Positions 20,091 through 28,650 of a stretch of DNA of 64,000 nucleotides are shown piece after piece (position 1 is the stretch's first letter; each line of letters opens with the position of its first letter). The DNA is taken from the NCBI RefSeq assembly GCF_001696605.3, contig NZ_CP031716.1:620001-684000 (forward strand), in the 5' to 3' direction. The DNA is from Acinetobacter wuhouensis (GTDB taxonomy: Bacteria > Pseudomonadota > Gammaproteobacteria > Pseudomonadales > Moraxellaceae). Both the position numbers and the translations under genes were made by a program. The notes beneath the pieces were generated by a model that was not told where the DNA came from, made no database searches, and saw only the letters and a list, made by a program, of their open reading frames with translations.

Positions 20091-20177
20091 CCCGAGGTGG
20101 TGAAATTGGTAGACGCGGTGGACTCAAAATCCACTGTCAGCGATGACGTGTCGGTTCGAGTCCGACCCTCGGGACCA
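20091..20177 (+). tRNA. tRNA-Leu(CAA)
   Basis: An 87-nt cloverleaf with a 7-bp acceptor stem CCCGAGG/CCTCGGG, anticodon stem GTGGA/TCCAC around loop CTCAAAA (anticodon CAA), a long class II variable arm, T-arm GTCGG-TTCGAGT-CCGAC, discriminator A and encoded CCA. Its 3' part from 20122 is identical to 48552-48607, so the gene is the integration site of the island that follows. The equivalent tRNA, leuX, is a classic island target in enterics. The tRNA remains whole because the island brought its own copy of the 3' end. Confidence 0.97.
20122..20177 (+). repeat. attachment site, left copy (in tRNA-Leu)
   Basis: 56 bp identical to 48552-48607, covering the anticodon loop to the CCA end. Identity stops at 20121 on the left and after CCA on the right. 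The repeat defines the island ends. Confidence 0.93.
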
Positions 20178-20227
20178 CTTATTAATCAATAAGTTATAAT
20201 AAAATACATTCTCTTAAATCCTTCAAA

Positions 20228-20274
20228 TTTTGTAGACTTTTCTAAAACTGTAGCTCTTTTGTAGACAGTTGCTA
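20228..20274. promoter_or_regulatory. arm-type integrase binding motifs, left end
   Basis: TTTTGTAGACTTTT (20228-20241) and CTGTAGCTCTTTTGTAGACAG (20248-20268), together three TGTAG cores. The first occurs in perfect inverted form at 48385-48398, and the second recurs with small changes at 48403-48426. Paired repeats near both att sites are typical arm sites of tyrosine integrases. Confidence 0.65.
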
Positions 20275-20328
20275 ATATTTCCATATCTATTCTATTATCA
20301 TCAAATGTTCTGAATTGTCAGTATTTTC

Positions 20329-21582
20329 ATGGCTACCTATAAAATTACTAAATCTTTTGTTGATAAAGTTGAGTTTGAGCAAACTGGTCAGAAAATCTAT
20401 CGTGATGCTTCATTGATTGGTTTTGCTCTTCGTGTAACTCAAAAATCTAAAACATATATTGCAGAGCGACGTAAAGAAGGTAAAAACTATCGTATCGCGA
20501 TTGGTAAACATTTTGAAATAACAGCGACTGAGGCTAGAAGTAAAGCTGAGTCCATACTCACACAAATTGGTACTGGCGAAGATCCTCGTAAACCCCAAAA
20601 AATTAAAAAACAAGTTCCCATTTTAATAGTGGCTTATGAGGAATATATCAATGAACGTAGCTTAAAAGGTAAAACACTCATTTCTTATAATAAGCAGATT
20701 AAAAATTATCTTGCTGATTTTCAAGATATACGACTGAGTGAAATTACCCGTCAGGATATTGTTGTCAAATTTAAGGAAATCACTAAGGTTAGTCCAGCTC
20801 AAGCAAATGCATCTATGCGTTTGCTTCGTGCTATATATACATGGGCAGAATTTACTTATACCGATGAAAATGAGCAACCTTTGCTTAAGGATAATCCGAT
20901 CAAGATCCTTACGGCAAAAAAGCTTTGGAATAATATTAAAGCAAAAACATCTTATTTAGAGGAAGATGAAGCTGGTAATTTCTTTAATGCTTTATTGAAT
21001 TATCAGGATGAAACGCGTTGGCACAATAAACCATACGCAAACAATGCACGAGATTTATATCTACTGATTATGCTTACAGGCATTCGATTAGATGAGGGGC
21101 AATGTCTACAATGGGATCGAGATGTAGATATGAAAAAAGGGTTGTTAATTTTTCATGATCCAAAGAATGGCGATAACCATCAATTGCCTATGGGTGATTT
21201 TTTGTTTGAAATATTCAAATTAAGATATGCTCAAAAGAGTGGTGAATGGGTTTTTCCATCTCGTCAAAATGAAGGGCAACATATAACAAATATGAGAGCA
21301 GGATTGGTTGCTTTGAATCAAAATGCGGGAACAAATATTACGACACATGATTTAAGACGAACTTATGCAACCATTGCGAATAATCTGGACTATAGTGTCG
21401 CAACGATTAAAAGATTACTAAATCATCGTGACTCTTCCAGACAGAATGATGTGACGTTACGTTATATTCAAATGTCTACAAAGAAGCTAAAACAAGCAAT
21501 GAATGATATTGAAAATCAAATCTTTGAGTACTCAGGTATTGTTTTTCAGGATGTTATTAAAAAAATTAAAGCCTCAACTTAA
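20329..21582 (+). CDS. int: tyrosine-type site-specific integrase
   Basis: The 417-aa recombinase has an N-terminal DUF4102-like arm-binding domain (DASLIGFALRVTQKSKTYIAERR), a central core-binding domain and the C-terminal catalytic domain. Catalytic residues visible are Arg in LTGIRLDEGQCL, HxxR in THDLRRTYA, His in LLNHRD and the nucleophilic Tyr in LRYIQMS. It sits 150 bp from the tRNA-Leu att site and should catalyse island integration there and, with a directionality factor, excision. Its 3' end overlaps the convergent AlpA-like gene by 4 bp. Confidence 0.95.
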   Translation: MATYKITKSFVDKVEFEQTGQKIYRDASLIGFALRVTQKSKTYIAERRKEGKNYRIAIGKHFEITATEARSKAESILTQIGTGEDPRKPQKIKKQVPILIVAYEEYINERSLKGKTLISYNKQIKNYLADFQDIRLSEITRQDIVVKFKEITKVSPAQANASMRLLRAIYTWAEFTYTDENEQPLLKDNPIKILTAKKLWNNIKAKTSYLEEDEAGNFFNALLNYQDETRWHNKPYANNARDLYLLIMLTGIRLDEGQCLQWDRDVDMKKGLLIFHDPKNGDNHQLPMGDFLFEIFKLRYAQKSGEWVFPSRQNEGQHITNMRAGLVALNQNAGTNITTHDLRRTYATIANNLDYSVATIKRLLNHRDSSRQNDVTLRYIQMSTKKLKQAMNDIENQIFEYSGIVFQDVIKKIKAST

Positions 21583-21854
21583 GAGGCTTTTCTTTGATAT
21601 TGGCTGGTATTTTCATATTTCTGCTTAAAAAAATCTAGCACATCGGATTTTTGGTAAAGAATGGTTCTACCGATTTTTTTGAATTTTGGACCACCACCAT
21701 TACATCTCCATTGCTGTAATAATGAAAGTGAAATTCCATAGTATATGGCAATGGTTTCTTGCTCAAATTCTGTTTGTTCTTTTGCATTTGAAAAGGCATT
21801 TCTTAATGCAAGTTTTTGTTCAAAAGGTATTTCTGAAATTTTTACTTTAGCCAT
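21579..21854 (-). CDS. AlpA/excisionase-like DNA-binding protein
   Basis: A small 91-aa protein with a MerR-like winged HTH near its C-terminus: YGISLSLLQQW ... GGPKFKKIGRTILYQKSDVLDFF. The GGPKF(x)KIGR(x)ILY(x)xxDvxxF pattern is the hallmark of the excisionase/AlpA HTH_17 group. It is convergent with and overlaps the end of int. In P4-like islands such proteins act as integrase regulators or recombination directionality factors, and that is the likely role here. Confidence 0.8.
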   Translation of the reverse strand: MAKVKISEIPFEQKLALRNAFSNAKEQTEFEQETIAIYYGISLSLLQQWRCNGGGPKFKKIGRTILYQKSDVLDFFKQKYENTSQYQRKAS

Positions 21855-21992
21855 AAATCCTCACTATTGTTTAATGTCATGTTTGATCAGATGTATTAAA
21901 GTTTAGGTGTGACTTAAATTAAAAAGAATGGGTCTAGGTCAGTAAAAAAATGCATATTGAATATTTTTTCTAACATATTGAATTTTATAGCT

Positions 21993-22997
21993 ATGAAAAA
22001 ACTGAAAATTGAAGATTTTAATCTATTCAGTGATGAACTGTATTTACAAGCAATCGTGTCTTTGCAATTGGATGAGTTTAAGAGAGATGGTCAGATGCTG
22101 GAGGAAGTTGGAAGTAGCAGGAACAATCAGAGTTTAGGCTTATCAGTCCAAGAAAAAGAACAATTATTAGAGATACTAGAGGGATTGGGGGAAGCAAATT
22201 GTAATATTGGGTTTTGGAAAAATGCGCCATGTTTTAAAGGTGATGAACCTATTGTTTTTAATAATGAATATACTGCAAGGAAAATCTTATTATTAATTAA
22301 TCAGGTCGATTCGCTAATTGATAATTTTCAGAATTTAAGCGCAGATTTTCTCCAAAAAGAATATCGGTTAATGATTCAGACTCTTGTTGAAATGTTAACA
22401 CCAATAAATCTCGTATCGTATTCGTTAATACACTTTCGGATATTGAGAAAAAGAATCCAAGGGCATGTGGCTGTGAATAAGCGTCATGAAGTTAAGCATA
22501 AGATTTTTTTTGATATTTTACTAAAGCGTGTCGAAAATAATGGTAAATGGAACAGTGTTAGTATAGCTGTTCAAGATGTAAAGGATGAAGTGCTTGAAAA
22601 GTTTGAGGAAATAGATAAGCAATATATTGAGAAACAAATAAAAGAGGTTGAAGAGCAAATTAATATTTTGATTATAAAAGAAAATGACCTTAAGCAGACT
22701 TTGGAGAGTATACAAGCAAGGAAGAACCTGAATATCCAAAGCAAAGTGATGGATGAAACTCTGAATGAAACTGAAGAAAGATTAAATGAATTAGATGAAG
22801 AATTACATCATTTGAAAATACAAATTACTAAATACATTGATGCAAAAAACGGGCGCTACCCCTTTACAGGTTTAGGGAGGGAGTTGCTATTCAATACAGA
22901 TGATATTGAATCTTCACTAATAAACTGCCTCAGAAATAATAAAGAAATTAGAGATCAGGTGATTGTTGAGCGAGCGAATACTAAGTCGAAAGAGTAG
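21993..22997 (+). CDS. coiled-coil orphan protein
   Basis: A 334-aa acidic protein I do not recognise. The first half has mixed alpha content with ENEY/AxKILLLINQ stretches. Residues of about 200-290 form a long charged coiled coil rich in E, K, L and I (repeats such as IEKQIKEVEEQI and ETEERLNELDEEL). The C-terminus carries NGRYPFTGLGRELLFN. No membrane helix or catalytic motif is seen. I chose the ATG at 21993; a TTG at 21957 is the only upstream alternative and neither has a clear ribosome site. It is flanked by its own terminator and precedes the 809-aa orphan. Confidence 0.65.
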   Translation: MKKLKIEDFNLFSDELYLQAIVSLQLDEFKRDGQMLEEVGSSRNNQSLGLSVQEKEQLLEILEGLGEANCNIGFWKNAPCFKGDEPIVFNNEYTARKILLLINQVDSLIDNFQNLSADFLQKEYRLMIQTLVEMLTPINLVSYSLIHFRILRKRIQGHVAVNKRHEVKHKIFFDILLKRVENNGKWNSVSIAVQDVKDEVLEKFEEIDKQYIEKQIKEVEEQINILIIKENDLKQTLESIQARKNLNIQSKVMDETLNETEERLNELDEELHHLKIQITKYIDAKNGRYPFTGLGRELLFNTDDIESSLINCLRNNKEIRDQVIVERANTKSKE

Positions 22998-23044
22998 CAA
23001 TTTGCATATTTAAGCCATTCATAAAACATCATAATTATTTTACA

Positions 23045-23073
23045 AAAATCCGCTTTATAAAGCGGATTTTTTA
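23045..23073 (+). terminator. Rho-independent terminator
   Basis: AAAATCCGCTT-TATA-AAGCGGATTTTTT, a near-perfect symmetric stem with a T run, 48 bp after the coiled-coil gene. Confidence 0.9.
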
Positions 23074-23257
23074 TGCATATTATTTTAAATAAATTTGGAA
23101 TAGTAGTAATAAAGTATCATGAATAATAGCTATAAAAAAATGAACTTTTCATACTCTATATTGCTAAATTACTAGGTTTTACGTTATTAGATATGCTAAA
23201 TATTAACGCTATTATAAATAGTAAAATTCGATTTAAAACAATATATATTAATATTTA

Positions 23258-25687
23258 ATGGAGGTAATTTTTGTGGCTACACAACTATACATAGTGAGTC
23301 CTCAAGATGTATTCAGCTATCTAAAAACTTGCCTGTATACTGAATCAATAGTTGAGGTACGTAGGGCTGGTAAAGAAATACGAAGTGGTATTTTCTATGA
23401 AACAGTACGTATGATCGAAAAACTAGAAGAAGGCTTAGCAAAGATTGAAGACAATATCATTTCAAATCAGATCGCGTATGAAGATAGTGACGATGACGCA
23501 AAAGAAGTGATTATTCGTTTTCTAAATCAATTGCGCTTGGACAAAGAACTTATTGGGTATGCTGAAAAAGCGAATGCTAGATTTAGTATCCGAGTTAGCC
23601 TGTTTTTTAGAGTCGTTGCTGATGAGTTTCAAGTTTTCTATATTGATGGTGATGATTGGACGAAGTATGATCTTCCCCTTGAGCAAATTTTTGCATGTAT
23701 TGCTAAGTATCGCTACGAATTAAAATCACGATATAAGATAAACAAGGATGAATTACTCGAGTGTAATCAGCGACATATTAGCTTTGTAAAAATATTTAAT
23801 AAAATAATTAAAAGAGCGAAAAAAGTTTATGTTTTAAATTTAATGATTGAAATATCACCAAATTTTTTAATTGGTCAATCATTGTGGGATAAAAAAGCAG
23901 TAGAGGATGTATTAGATGCTTTGGGGTGGAGTTATAAGGAAATTGTTACGCAACTTTATGGATATGCTCATTTTGTCAATACATTCATGGGCGTTAATGA
24001 AAGCCTGAATTTTCATCTCGTGTTTATTTTAAAACATGATGTTGTTTTTGATTCTAAGGAGGTTGCTGAACAGATTAAGAGAATTCTTAATCAGCACTTG
24101 AATAAGCGGAATGATTATAACCCATTAAATAAATATGAAATAACAGTTAAAAACTTGAATGAGCGTATAAAGCACCAATTTAAACAAAGGGCTGTTACTG
24201 ATGTATTGGGATGTAGACCCCAAAAAAAACTAGAAGATTTTAATTTTTGGTATTTATATTTATTTACATATTCAACGTTTTTCATTTCAACAGATCGGGA
24301 GAAATTCAAGTATACATCCTTTGATATTTATGACCTTGGGTATAAAATTTCAGGGTTGTTCTATGAAATTAAAAAGCCTGGTCCTGAATACAGACCTGCA
24401 TATAGCAAAGAACCTATTAAAGAATCTAGTCTTATATCGCTGTATGGTGAGTTGGAAGGGGATAGAGCTTGGGCAAAAGCGCTTTATCGGCTAGATAATA
24501 AAAAAGAGTATTTGGGGCTTTGTCACATTTATGACGAGCAAAAACATTTTTTTCAGTTTGAGAGAAATTCAAGTGAACGTCTTAAGTATTTGGAATTGTT
24601 TATTCAATATTTAAAGCAGGAAAAAATTCCAGCAATAAGTAACATAGATAAGGAACTTGAACATATTATTCGGTTTCCTGAAAGGAATCTGTCATTAAGT
24701 GAAAAACTTGCTTTGATTGTATTGCTCGATCATGAGCTAAATCAGAGCAATAAAGATAATTTGGCTAAAATACTTAAATCTACACTTAGTCCTAATATTG
24801 AAGTGTTTTTGAAAGAATTTAAAAATGATCGAAATGTTAATAAATTATTGAGTTACGAAGTTTTTTCATTTGCTTTTTATAGACATTTACATAAATTCAT
24901 CTGTGATTTTAAAAATAAATTACATGAATGTGATATTGCGATAGAGCAAGTAAAAAGGTCAGCCAAGAGAGAAAAAAATGATAAATCTATAAATCAGTAT
25001 TTGCGCTACCAGTTTAAGCAGAATGTTGATGTTTATCGGTTCAAAATGACTTGCAAGATTGACATCCAAGAAATACCTGAGGCTTTACTGATAACAGTCT
25101 TTAGCGAGATATGGACAACATTCATAAAGGATGTGAAAAGAAAGCCCAATATTATTGGTCAACTTCTTGTAGCACATGTTGGGGTGTATGTCTCTTTGAT
25201 AGAGCCTATCATAGACGTTACATTGATCTTTAACTCTGAAAATATTGGTGATTTAGAATTTAGTACACCTGATAAGATTAATGAGACTTGGAGAAATTAT
25301 TTAACGGAAGAAACAAAATCCCAATTAATCCGTAAACTTCAAAAAAGAGAGATCAACATAAATCAGGCAGAAAACACGGTGGCAGTTGATTATGAAGGCT
25401 TACTCAATAATTTGATTCTCGAATCAACTGAAATACCTCTAGTTATGGAAAAGAGAAATCGTCAAGGTGATTACTCATTGTGTGATTATAAAGATAAAAA
25501 ATATAAACTTAAGTTTATTAGATTGCTTGCAAAATATTATTCAAATTATAGCCTTATGAAACGAGGTTCGATAAAAGGAAGTGAAAAAAATTTGAATTTA
25601 TTGCTTAAAGGACGATTAATTCAACCTATACAGCAGAATATTCCAAAGCGGATTAAACCCGTAATTGATGAGAGCGAAGATAGTTAA
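23258..25687 (+). CDS. large orphan protein, 809 aa
   Basis: I do not recognise a family with certainty. It is soluble, highly charged and AT-rich in codon use. Two stretches, VYVLNLMIEIS (about residue 196) and NFHLVFILKHD (about 251) followed by a long helix, have the strand-strand-helix rhythm of the HUH core seen in the YagK/YfjJ protein encoded 386 bp downstream (LLLVRVDLHYS, YHCHLLVIYNG). Only one histidine is left here, so at best it would be an inactive relative; this is tentative. The last 600 residues show no known motif. The start reads ATG GAG GTA ATT TTT GTG, so the GTG at 23273 is a possible alternative. It ends at a good terminator (25959-25992). Confidence 0.6.
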   Translation: MEVIFVATQLYIVSPQDVFSYLKTCLYTESIVEVRRAGKEIRSGIFYETVRMIEKLEEGLAKIEDNIISNQIAYEDSDDDAKEVIIRFLNQLRLDKELIGYAEKANARFSIRVSLFFRVVADEFQVFYIDGDDWTKYDLPLEQIFACIAKYRYELKSRYKINKDELLECNQRHISFVKIFNKIIKRAKKVYVLNLMIEISPNFLIGQSLWDKKAVEDVLDALGWSYKEIVTQLYGYAHFVNTFMGVNESLNFHLVFILKHDVVFDSKEVAEQIKRILNQHLNKRNDYNPLNKYEITVKNLNERIKHQFKQRAVTDVLGCRPQKKLEDFNFWYLYLFTYSTFFISTDREKFKYTSFDIYDLGYKISGLFYEIKKPGPEYRPAYSKEPIKESSLISLYGELEGDRAWAKALYRLDNKKEYLGLCHIYDEQKHFFQFERNSSERLKYLELFIQYLKQEKIPAISNIDKELEHIIRFPERNLSLSEKLALIVLLDHELNQSNKDNLAKILKSTLSPNIEVFLKEFKNDRNVNKLLSYEVFSFAFYRHLHKFICDFKNKLHECDIAIEQVKRSAKREKNDKSINQYLRYQFKQNVDVYRFKMTCKIDIQEIPEALLITVFSEIWTTFIKDVKRKPNIIGQLLVAHVGVYVSLIEPIIDVTLIFNSENIGDLEFSTPDKINETWRNYLTEETKSQLIRKLQKREININQAENTVAVDYEGLLNNLILESTEIPLVMEKRNRQGDYSLCDYKDKKYKLKFIRLLAKYYSNYSLMKRGSIKGSEKNLNLLLKGRLIQPIQQNIPKRIKPVIDESEDS

Positions 25688-26072
25688 AAGTGACTTAATT
25701 CACGCTTCCATATCCTCTATAAAAATAATGAATTCTGTAAAGTTTTTACTATTTGCTATAGAAGTATAAATTATGAACAGGATGAGATAGCTTTGATCTA
25801 GTTCATTCTTAAAACAAGTAGGATATGTATATAATCTATTATTATCTAATCTATTATTGATAATTATCTATATCTAATATTAAATCATATCAATCATTTA
25901 AGGTACTAATCTACTTACTACGTTCACTTAACCCATAAAGTATTTAGATCAATCAATAACCTTCATCATCGAAGAAATGATGAAGGTATTTTTATTATAA
26001 AAATATCAAACCCTAAATTAAAAAAATACAGATCAGTCACTCCTATGTAATTTACTTACCTAGGACACAAAC
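25688..26072. other. AT-rich intergenic region with direct repeats, upstream of the HUH gene
   Basis: 385 bp without a gene. It holds two 12-bp copies of TAATCTATTATT (25832-25843 and 25847-25858) inside a TA-rich stretch with further CTAAT/CTATAT variants, then the terminator hairpin at 25959. Repeats plus extreme AT content before a putative replication initiator would suit an origin, but this is inference. Confidence 0.4.
25959..25992 (+). terminator. terminator of the 809-aa gene
   Basis: ACCTTCATCAT ... ATGATGAAGGT, an 11-bp perfect stem with a 7-nt loop, followed by ATTTTTATT. Confidence 0.8.
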
Positions 26073-26975
26073 ATGACTGAAGCACAAACATTACTTGCCA
26101 TTGAAAACTTCATGAAACGAGTGATTAAACCAAATTATTATTGGCGTGATTTTGAAGAAGACTTTGATGAACTGCTCCATGATGCGGATGCAATCTATAA
26201 TCCTCGCTACCAATACGCATCTTTGGTACAGGCTTACTTTGATTTATTGCCTGAGCGATTGAAATATAGAAAACGTAACCTATTTGATAGCTGTCATGAA
26301 TTTGGAGAATACCAATTTGACCTTCAAGATCAACATGAAGATTCTATTCGTAGCTTGAGACAAAAAAACAAACGTAATCAAAAAAACTTAGAAAAGTATT
26401 TTTTAAAATTAATTCAATGCCATTGCAAGCTTTTGTTGGTAAGAGTTGATTTGCACTATTCCACAGATGTTTGTCCAAGCATAAAACAATTTGATCAAGA
26501 TATTAAAAAGTTAGTTAAACGAATTCAGGACAAGGATACGATCTTTAATGGGCAGGTAGGGTATGCGTATAGGCTTGAACAAGGCGGAAAGAGTAGAGCT
26601 TACCACTGCCATTTACTGGTGATCTACAATGGCTCTAAACGTTATAGGGATAGTCATCTAGCACAAGAGATTGGGACACTATGGCAAGATAGAATAACCA
26701 GTGGTGACGGAGCATATTACATTTGTAATACTGCTAAGAATAAACGCGAATATCAGCAGGCAGGTAGGCTAGGTATAGGAATGATTGAACGAGGTGATGC
26801 TAGAGCGGAATATAATGCATTAATGGCGATAGGCTATTTGGCTACACCTGAAAAAGACAATCAGTACTTAAGAGGTAAGTTATCAGGTATGCGAGAGTTT
26901 GGGAAGGGACAGGTTAAGAAAGATCAGCGTAGACGTAGAAGTCGATCCCAAAAAATTATAGCGATACATCATTAA
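26073..26975 (+). CDS. YagK/YfjJ (inovirus Gp2-type) HUH protein, putative replication initiator
   Basis: The 300-aa protein matches the YagK/YfjJ C-terminal domain family found in P4-like islands and inovirus-type Gp2 proteins. The HUH-like motif is YHCHLLVIYNG (about residues 178-188), preceded by the LLLVRVDLHYS strand and followed by AQEIGTLWQDRITSGDGAYY and the C-terminal IGYLATPEKDNQYLRG. Tyrosines in the last block are candidates for the nicking residue. The basic tail KKDQRRRRSRSQK suits DNA binding. Such proteins are thought to start rolling-circle-type replication of satellites or islands. The AT-rich repeat region upstream or the hairpin-rich region at 29.5 kb could be its target. 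Confidence 0.8.
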   Translation: MTEAQTLLAIENFMKRVIKPNYYWRDFEEDFDELLHDADAIYNPRYQYASLVQAYFDLLPERLKYRKRNLFDSCHEFGEYQFDLQDQHEDSIRSLRQKNKRNQKNLEKYFLKLIQCHCKLLLVRVDLHYSTDVCPSIKQFDQDIKKLVKRIQDKDTIFNGQVGYAYRLEQGGKSRAYHCHLLVIYNGSKRYRDSHLAQEIGTLWQDRITSGDGAYYICNTAKNKREYQQAGRLGIGMIERGDARAEYNALMAIGYLATPEKDNQYLRGKLSGMREFGKGQVKKDQRRRRSRSQKIIAIHH

Positions 26976-27019
26976 CATGAAGATTGAATGTTCCTTTTCA
27001 TCTTTGCATTCAAAACCAT

Positions 27020-27046
27020 AGGCTTATCCATCGGTAAGCCTTTTTT
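27020..27046 (+). terminator. Rho-independent terminator after the HUH gene
   Basis: AGGCTTA-TCCATCGG-TAAGCCT followed by TTTTTC. Confidence 0.8.
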
Positions 27047-27066
27047 CATTTTATCAGGTATATTCT

Positions 27067-27333
27067 ATGATTCTTACATGCCCATACTGCAATTCTGAAA
27101 ACGTTACACGTGAATCGACACAGGCAACCAGTAATAACAACTTGTCATCAATGGCGGGTGCAGGGATTGGCGCAAGCATCTCTAAACATTTGCCGACACC
27201 ATTTTCACCACTGTTAGGTGGATTAGCAGGAGCGATGATTGGTGGTTTGATTGATAGCTTTGTACAGCCGTCACAACCAAAACAGACGGTTAGATATTTC
27301 CACTGTCACCATTGCCAACAGAATTTCCAGTAA
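27067..27333 (+). CDS. zinc-ribbon/glycine-zipper miniprotein
   Basis: An 88-aa protein with an N-terminal CPYC, a central glycine-rich hydrophobic stretch (GAGIGASI ... LLGGLAGAMIGGLID) and a C-terminal CHHC. The two CxxC pairs could close one zinc ribbon around a glycine-zipper helical hairpin. I know of small island and phage proteins of this general type but not of an assigned function. It begins 20 bp after the terminator of the HUH gene and is followed by a bidirectional terminator. Start codon is ATG with weak upstream AGGTA. Confidence 0.65.
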   Translation: MILTCPYCNSENVTRESTQATSNNNLSSMAGAGIGASISKHLPTPFSPLLGGLAGAMIGGLIDSFVQPSQPKQTVRYFHCHHCQQNFQ

Positions 27334-27370
27334 GAATAATTGCCTAGGCGATTGTGATTGTTGAGGTGTT

Positions 27371-27402
27371 AAAAAATAAGGGAGTTAGTTCCCTTATTTT
27401 TT
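27371..27402. terminator. bidirectional terminator
   Basis: AAAAAATAAGGGA-GTTAGT-TCCCTTATTTTTT, a perfect 13-bp stem with an A tract on one side and a T tract on the other, between convergent genes. Confidence 0.92.
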
Positions 27403-27420
27403 GGTTTAAATCCTTGTATT

Positions 27421-27960
27421 TTATAAACCGTAATTGCATCCTTCACTCGGTGTTGAATATTCTTCATCCCAACCCAATGAAAACACAGGGCGATTCATTG
27501 ATGTAGCTTTGTTCTTTTTGACATATTCAGAACTCATTTGGACATTGAGATTGTGAAGACTTCCATCCATAACACGAAATGAATAGGTTGAATTATATTG
27601 AGTGTCTAGGATATCAAAACATCCTTCTTTAAGTTTTCCTATCGCTGTCTTCAATGTATCTTTACCAATGGTAATGGTTTGACCACGTGTTTTGATGGAG
27701 GTGGTAGATGGTTTGTTATTCATTTGAGATATACCAAACTTACTTAAGCCCCGTTGACCATAACTGGCACTAATTGAGTAATTCGGTTTTTCCCAATAAC
27801 TATAAGTTGTATTCCCACTGGTTGGTTTGCCTAATTTGGCGATCAAGGTGGTTTGATTGTCTTTAGGGGTAATTTGCTTGCCTGCAAAAGTAATCACTGG
27901 TTCACTTGCAATCGTCAACGTAGATACAGCCAATAATGCGACACATAGAAGTTTTTTCAT
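27421..27960 (-). CDS. secreted or periplasmic hypothetical protein
   Basis: A 179-aa protein with a clear signal peptide (MKKLLCVALLAVSTLTIA, cut near SEP) and a mature part rich in Thr, Ser and Lys with several beta-like stretches. Two cysteines (EGCFDI and EGCNYG) could form a disulphide. TLIAKLGKP and TLKTAIGKLKEGCFD look like repeated short helices of the BamE/SmpA style, but I would not assign that family. It is the last gene of the minus-strand group at 27.4-29.3 kb, about 100 bp after the DUF1566 gene. Confidence 0.6.
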   Translation of the reverse strand: MKKLLCVALLAVSTLTIASEPVITFAGKQITPKDNQTTLIAKLGKPTSGNTTYSYWEKPNYSISASYGQRGLSKFGISQMNNKPSTTSIKTRGQTITIGKDTLKTAIGKLKEGCFDILDTQYNSTYSFRVMDGSLHNLNVQMSSEYVKKNKATSMNRPVFSLGWDEEYSTPSEGCNYGL

Positions 27961-28065
27961 TTATTTTTTTCCTTGAATTTAGAGTGATATGTATAAGCTG
28001 TAGAACAAAAAAAGCTTCACACATCAAAGTATTCAGTTTATAAAAAGATCGGGTTGAGAGAATGA

Positions 28066-28617
28066 CTATCTGCGTACCAAACGCATGGGGAGGTCACGTG
28101 TTAAATAACTTTTTTGTCCAAATGCCGTTTCGTATGCCCAATACCATTCCATCTTATCGTACTGAAAATACTTTAAATTTTGAGCTTCACGCTTATCTGG
28201 AACAAAGATGGTGCTACTTCTTAACGTATCCTTGGGGTCATAGCGTTCAGGGTTAGGTGGAAAAATCGTGGTGTTGATTGCGGGTTGCCAGCATTCGCTA
28301 TCCAGTGATAGCAACTCATCAATGCTTGGTAAACGCCAGTTTGGTGCATATTGACTGATATATGACTTGGCACTTGAATTGGAGAAATCGAGTATTTCAC
28401 CAGTACAAGCACGACCATTCCATTGTTCCCCAGCAAGACAGCGTTGCCAAATTAAACCTGTTTTCAGATCTTTGACTTCTCGCCCTGCGTTTAAAAGCTG
28501 ATAACGGCTATTTGGGGTAATTGAAGGTTGTTTACTATCACACTCTTGAGCGAAAACAGAACTGCTCAAGAATAGACTGCTAAGTAATAAGGGCTGAACG
28601 ATGTAGATTTTGATCAT
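28066..28617 (-). CDS. exported DUF1566 (Lcl C-terminal domain) protein
   Basis: A 183-aa protein with a signal peptide (hydrophobic LLLSSLFLSSSVFAQ) and the DUF1566 pattern: VKDLKTGLIWQRC, GEQWNGRACTG, NWRLPSIDELLSL and SECWQPAINTTIFPP, ending with a YWAYE ... LPMRLVRR strand. DUF1566 domains are found in secreted and surface proteins, including lectin-like and pilus-associated ones. Cysteines are numerous and probably form disulphides. It is 33 bp downstream of the 74-aa membrane protein and likely in the same transcript. Confidence 0.75.
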   Translation of the reverse strand: MIKIYIVQPLLLSSLFLSSSVFAQECDSKQPSITPNSRYQLLNAGREVKDLKTGLIWQRCLAGEQWNGRACTGEILDFSNSSAKSYISQYAPNWRLPSIDELLSLDSECWQPAINTTIFPPNPERYDPKDTLRSSTIFVPDKREAQNLKYFQYDKMEWYWAYETAFGQKSYLTRDLPMRLVRR

Positions 28618-28650
28618 TTGAATTATCCAAAGGTTTTAAGTGAAAATGAA

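Noticed and set aside
23045..23073. Palindrome as a repeat or CRISPR-like unit
   Set aside because: Single copy with a T run; it is a terminator. No array of spaced repeats exists anywhere in the window.
25959..25992. Hairpin before the HUH gene as its nick site
   Set aside because: The perfect stem runs into a T-rich tail and lies behind the 809-aa gene, so an ordinary terminator explains it better.
27067..27333. Glycine-zipper miniprotein as a filamentous phage major coat protein
   Set aside because: Coat proteins lack paired CxxC zinc motifs and usually have a signal peptide; no other virion or Zot-like gene is nearby.
28062..28256. Plus-strand open frame opposite the DUF1566 gene
   Set aside because: It lies wholly within the well-supported DUF1566 coding strand and has no family-like features.
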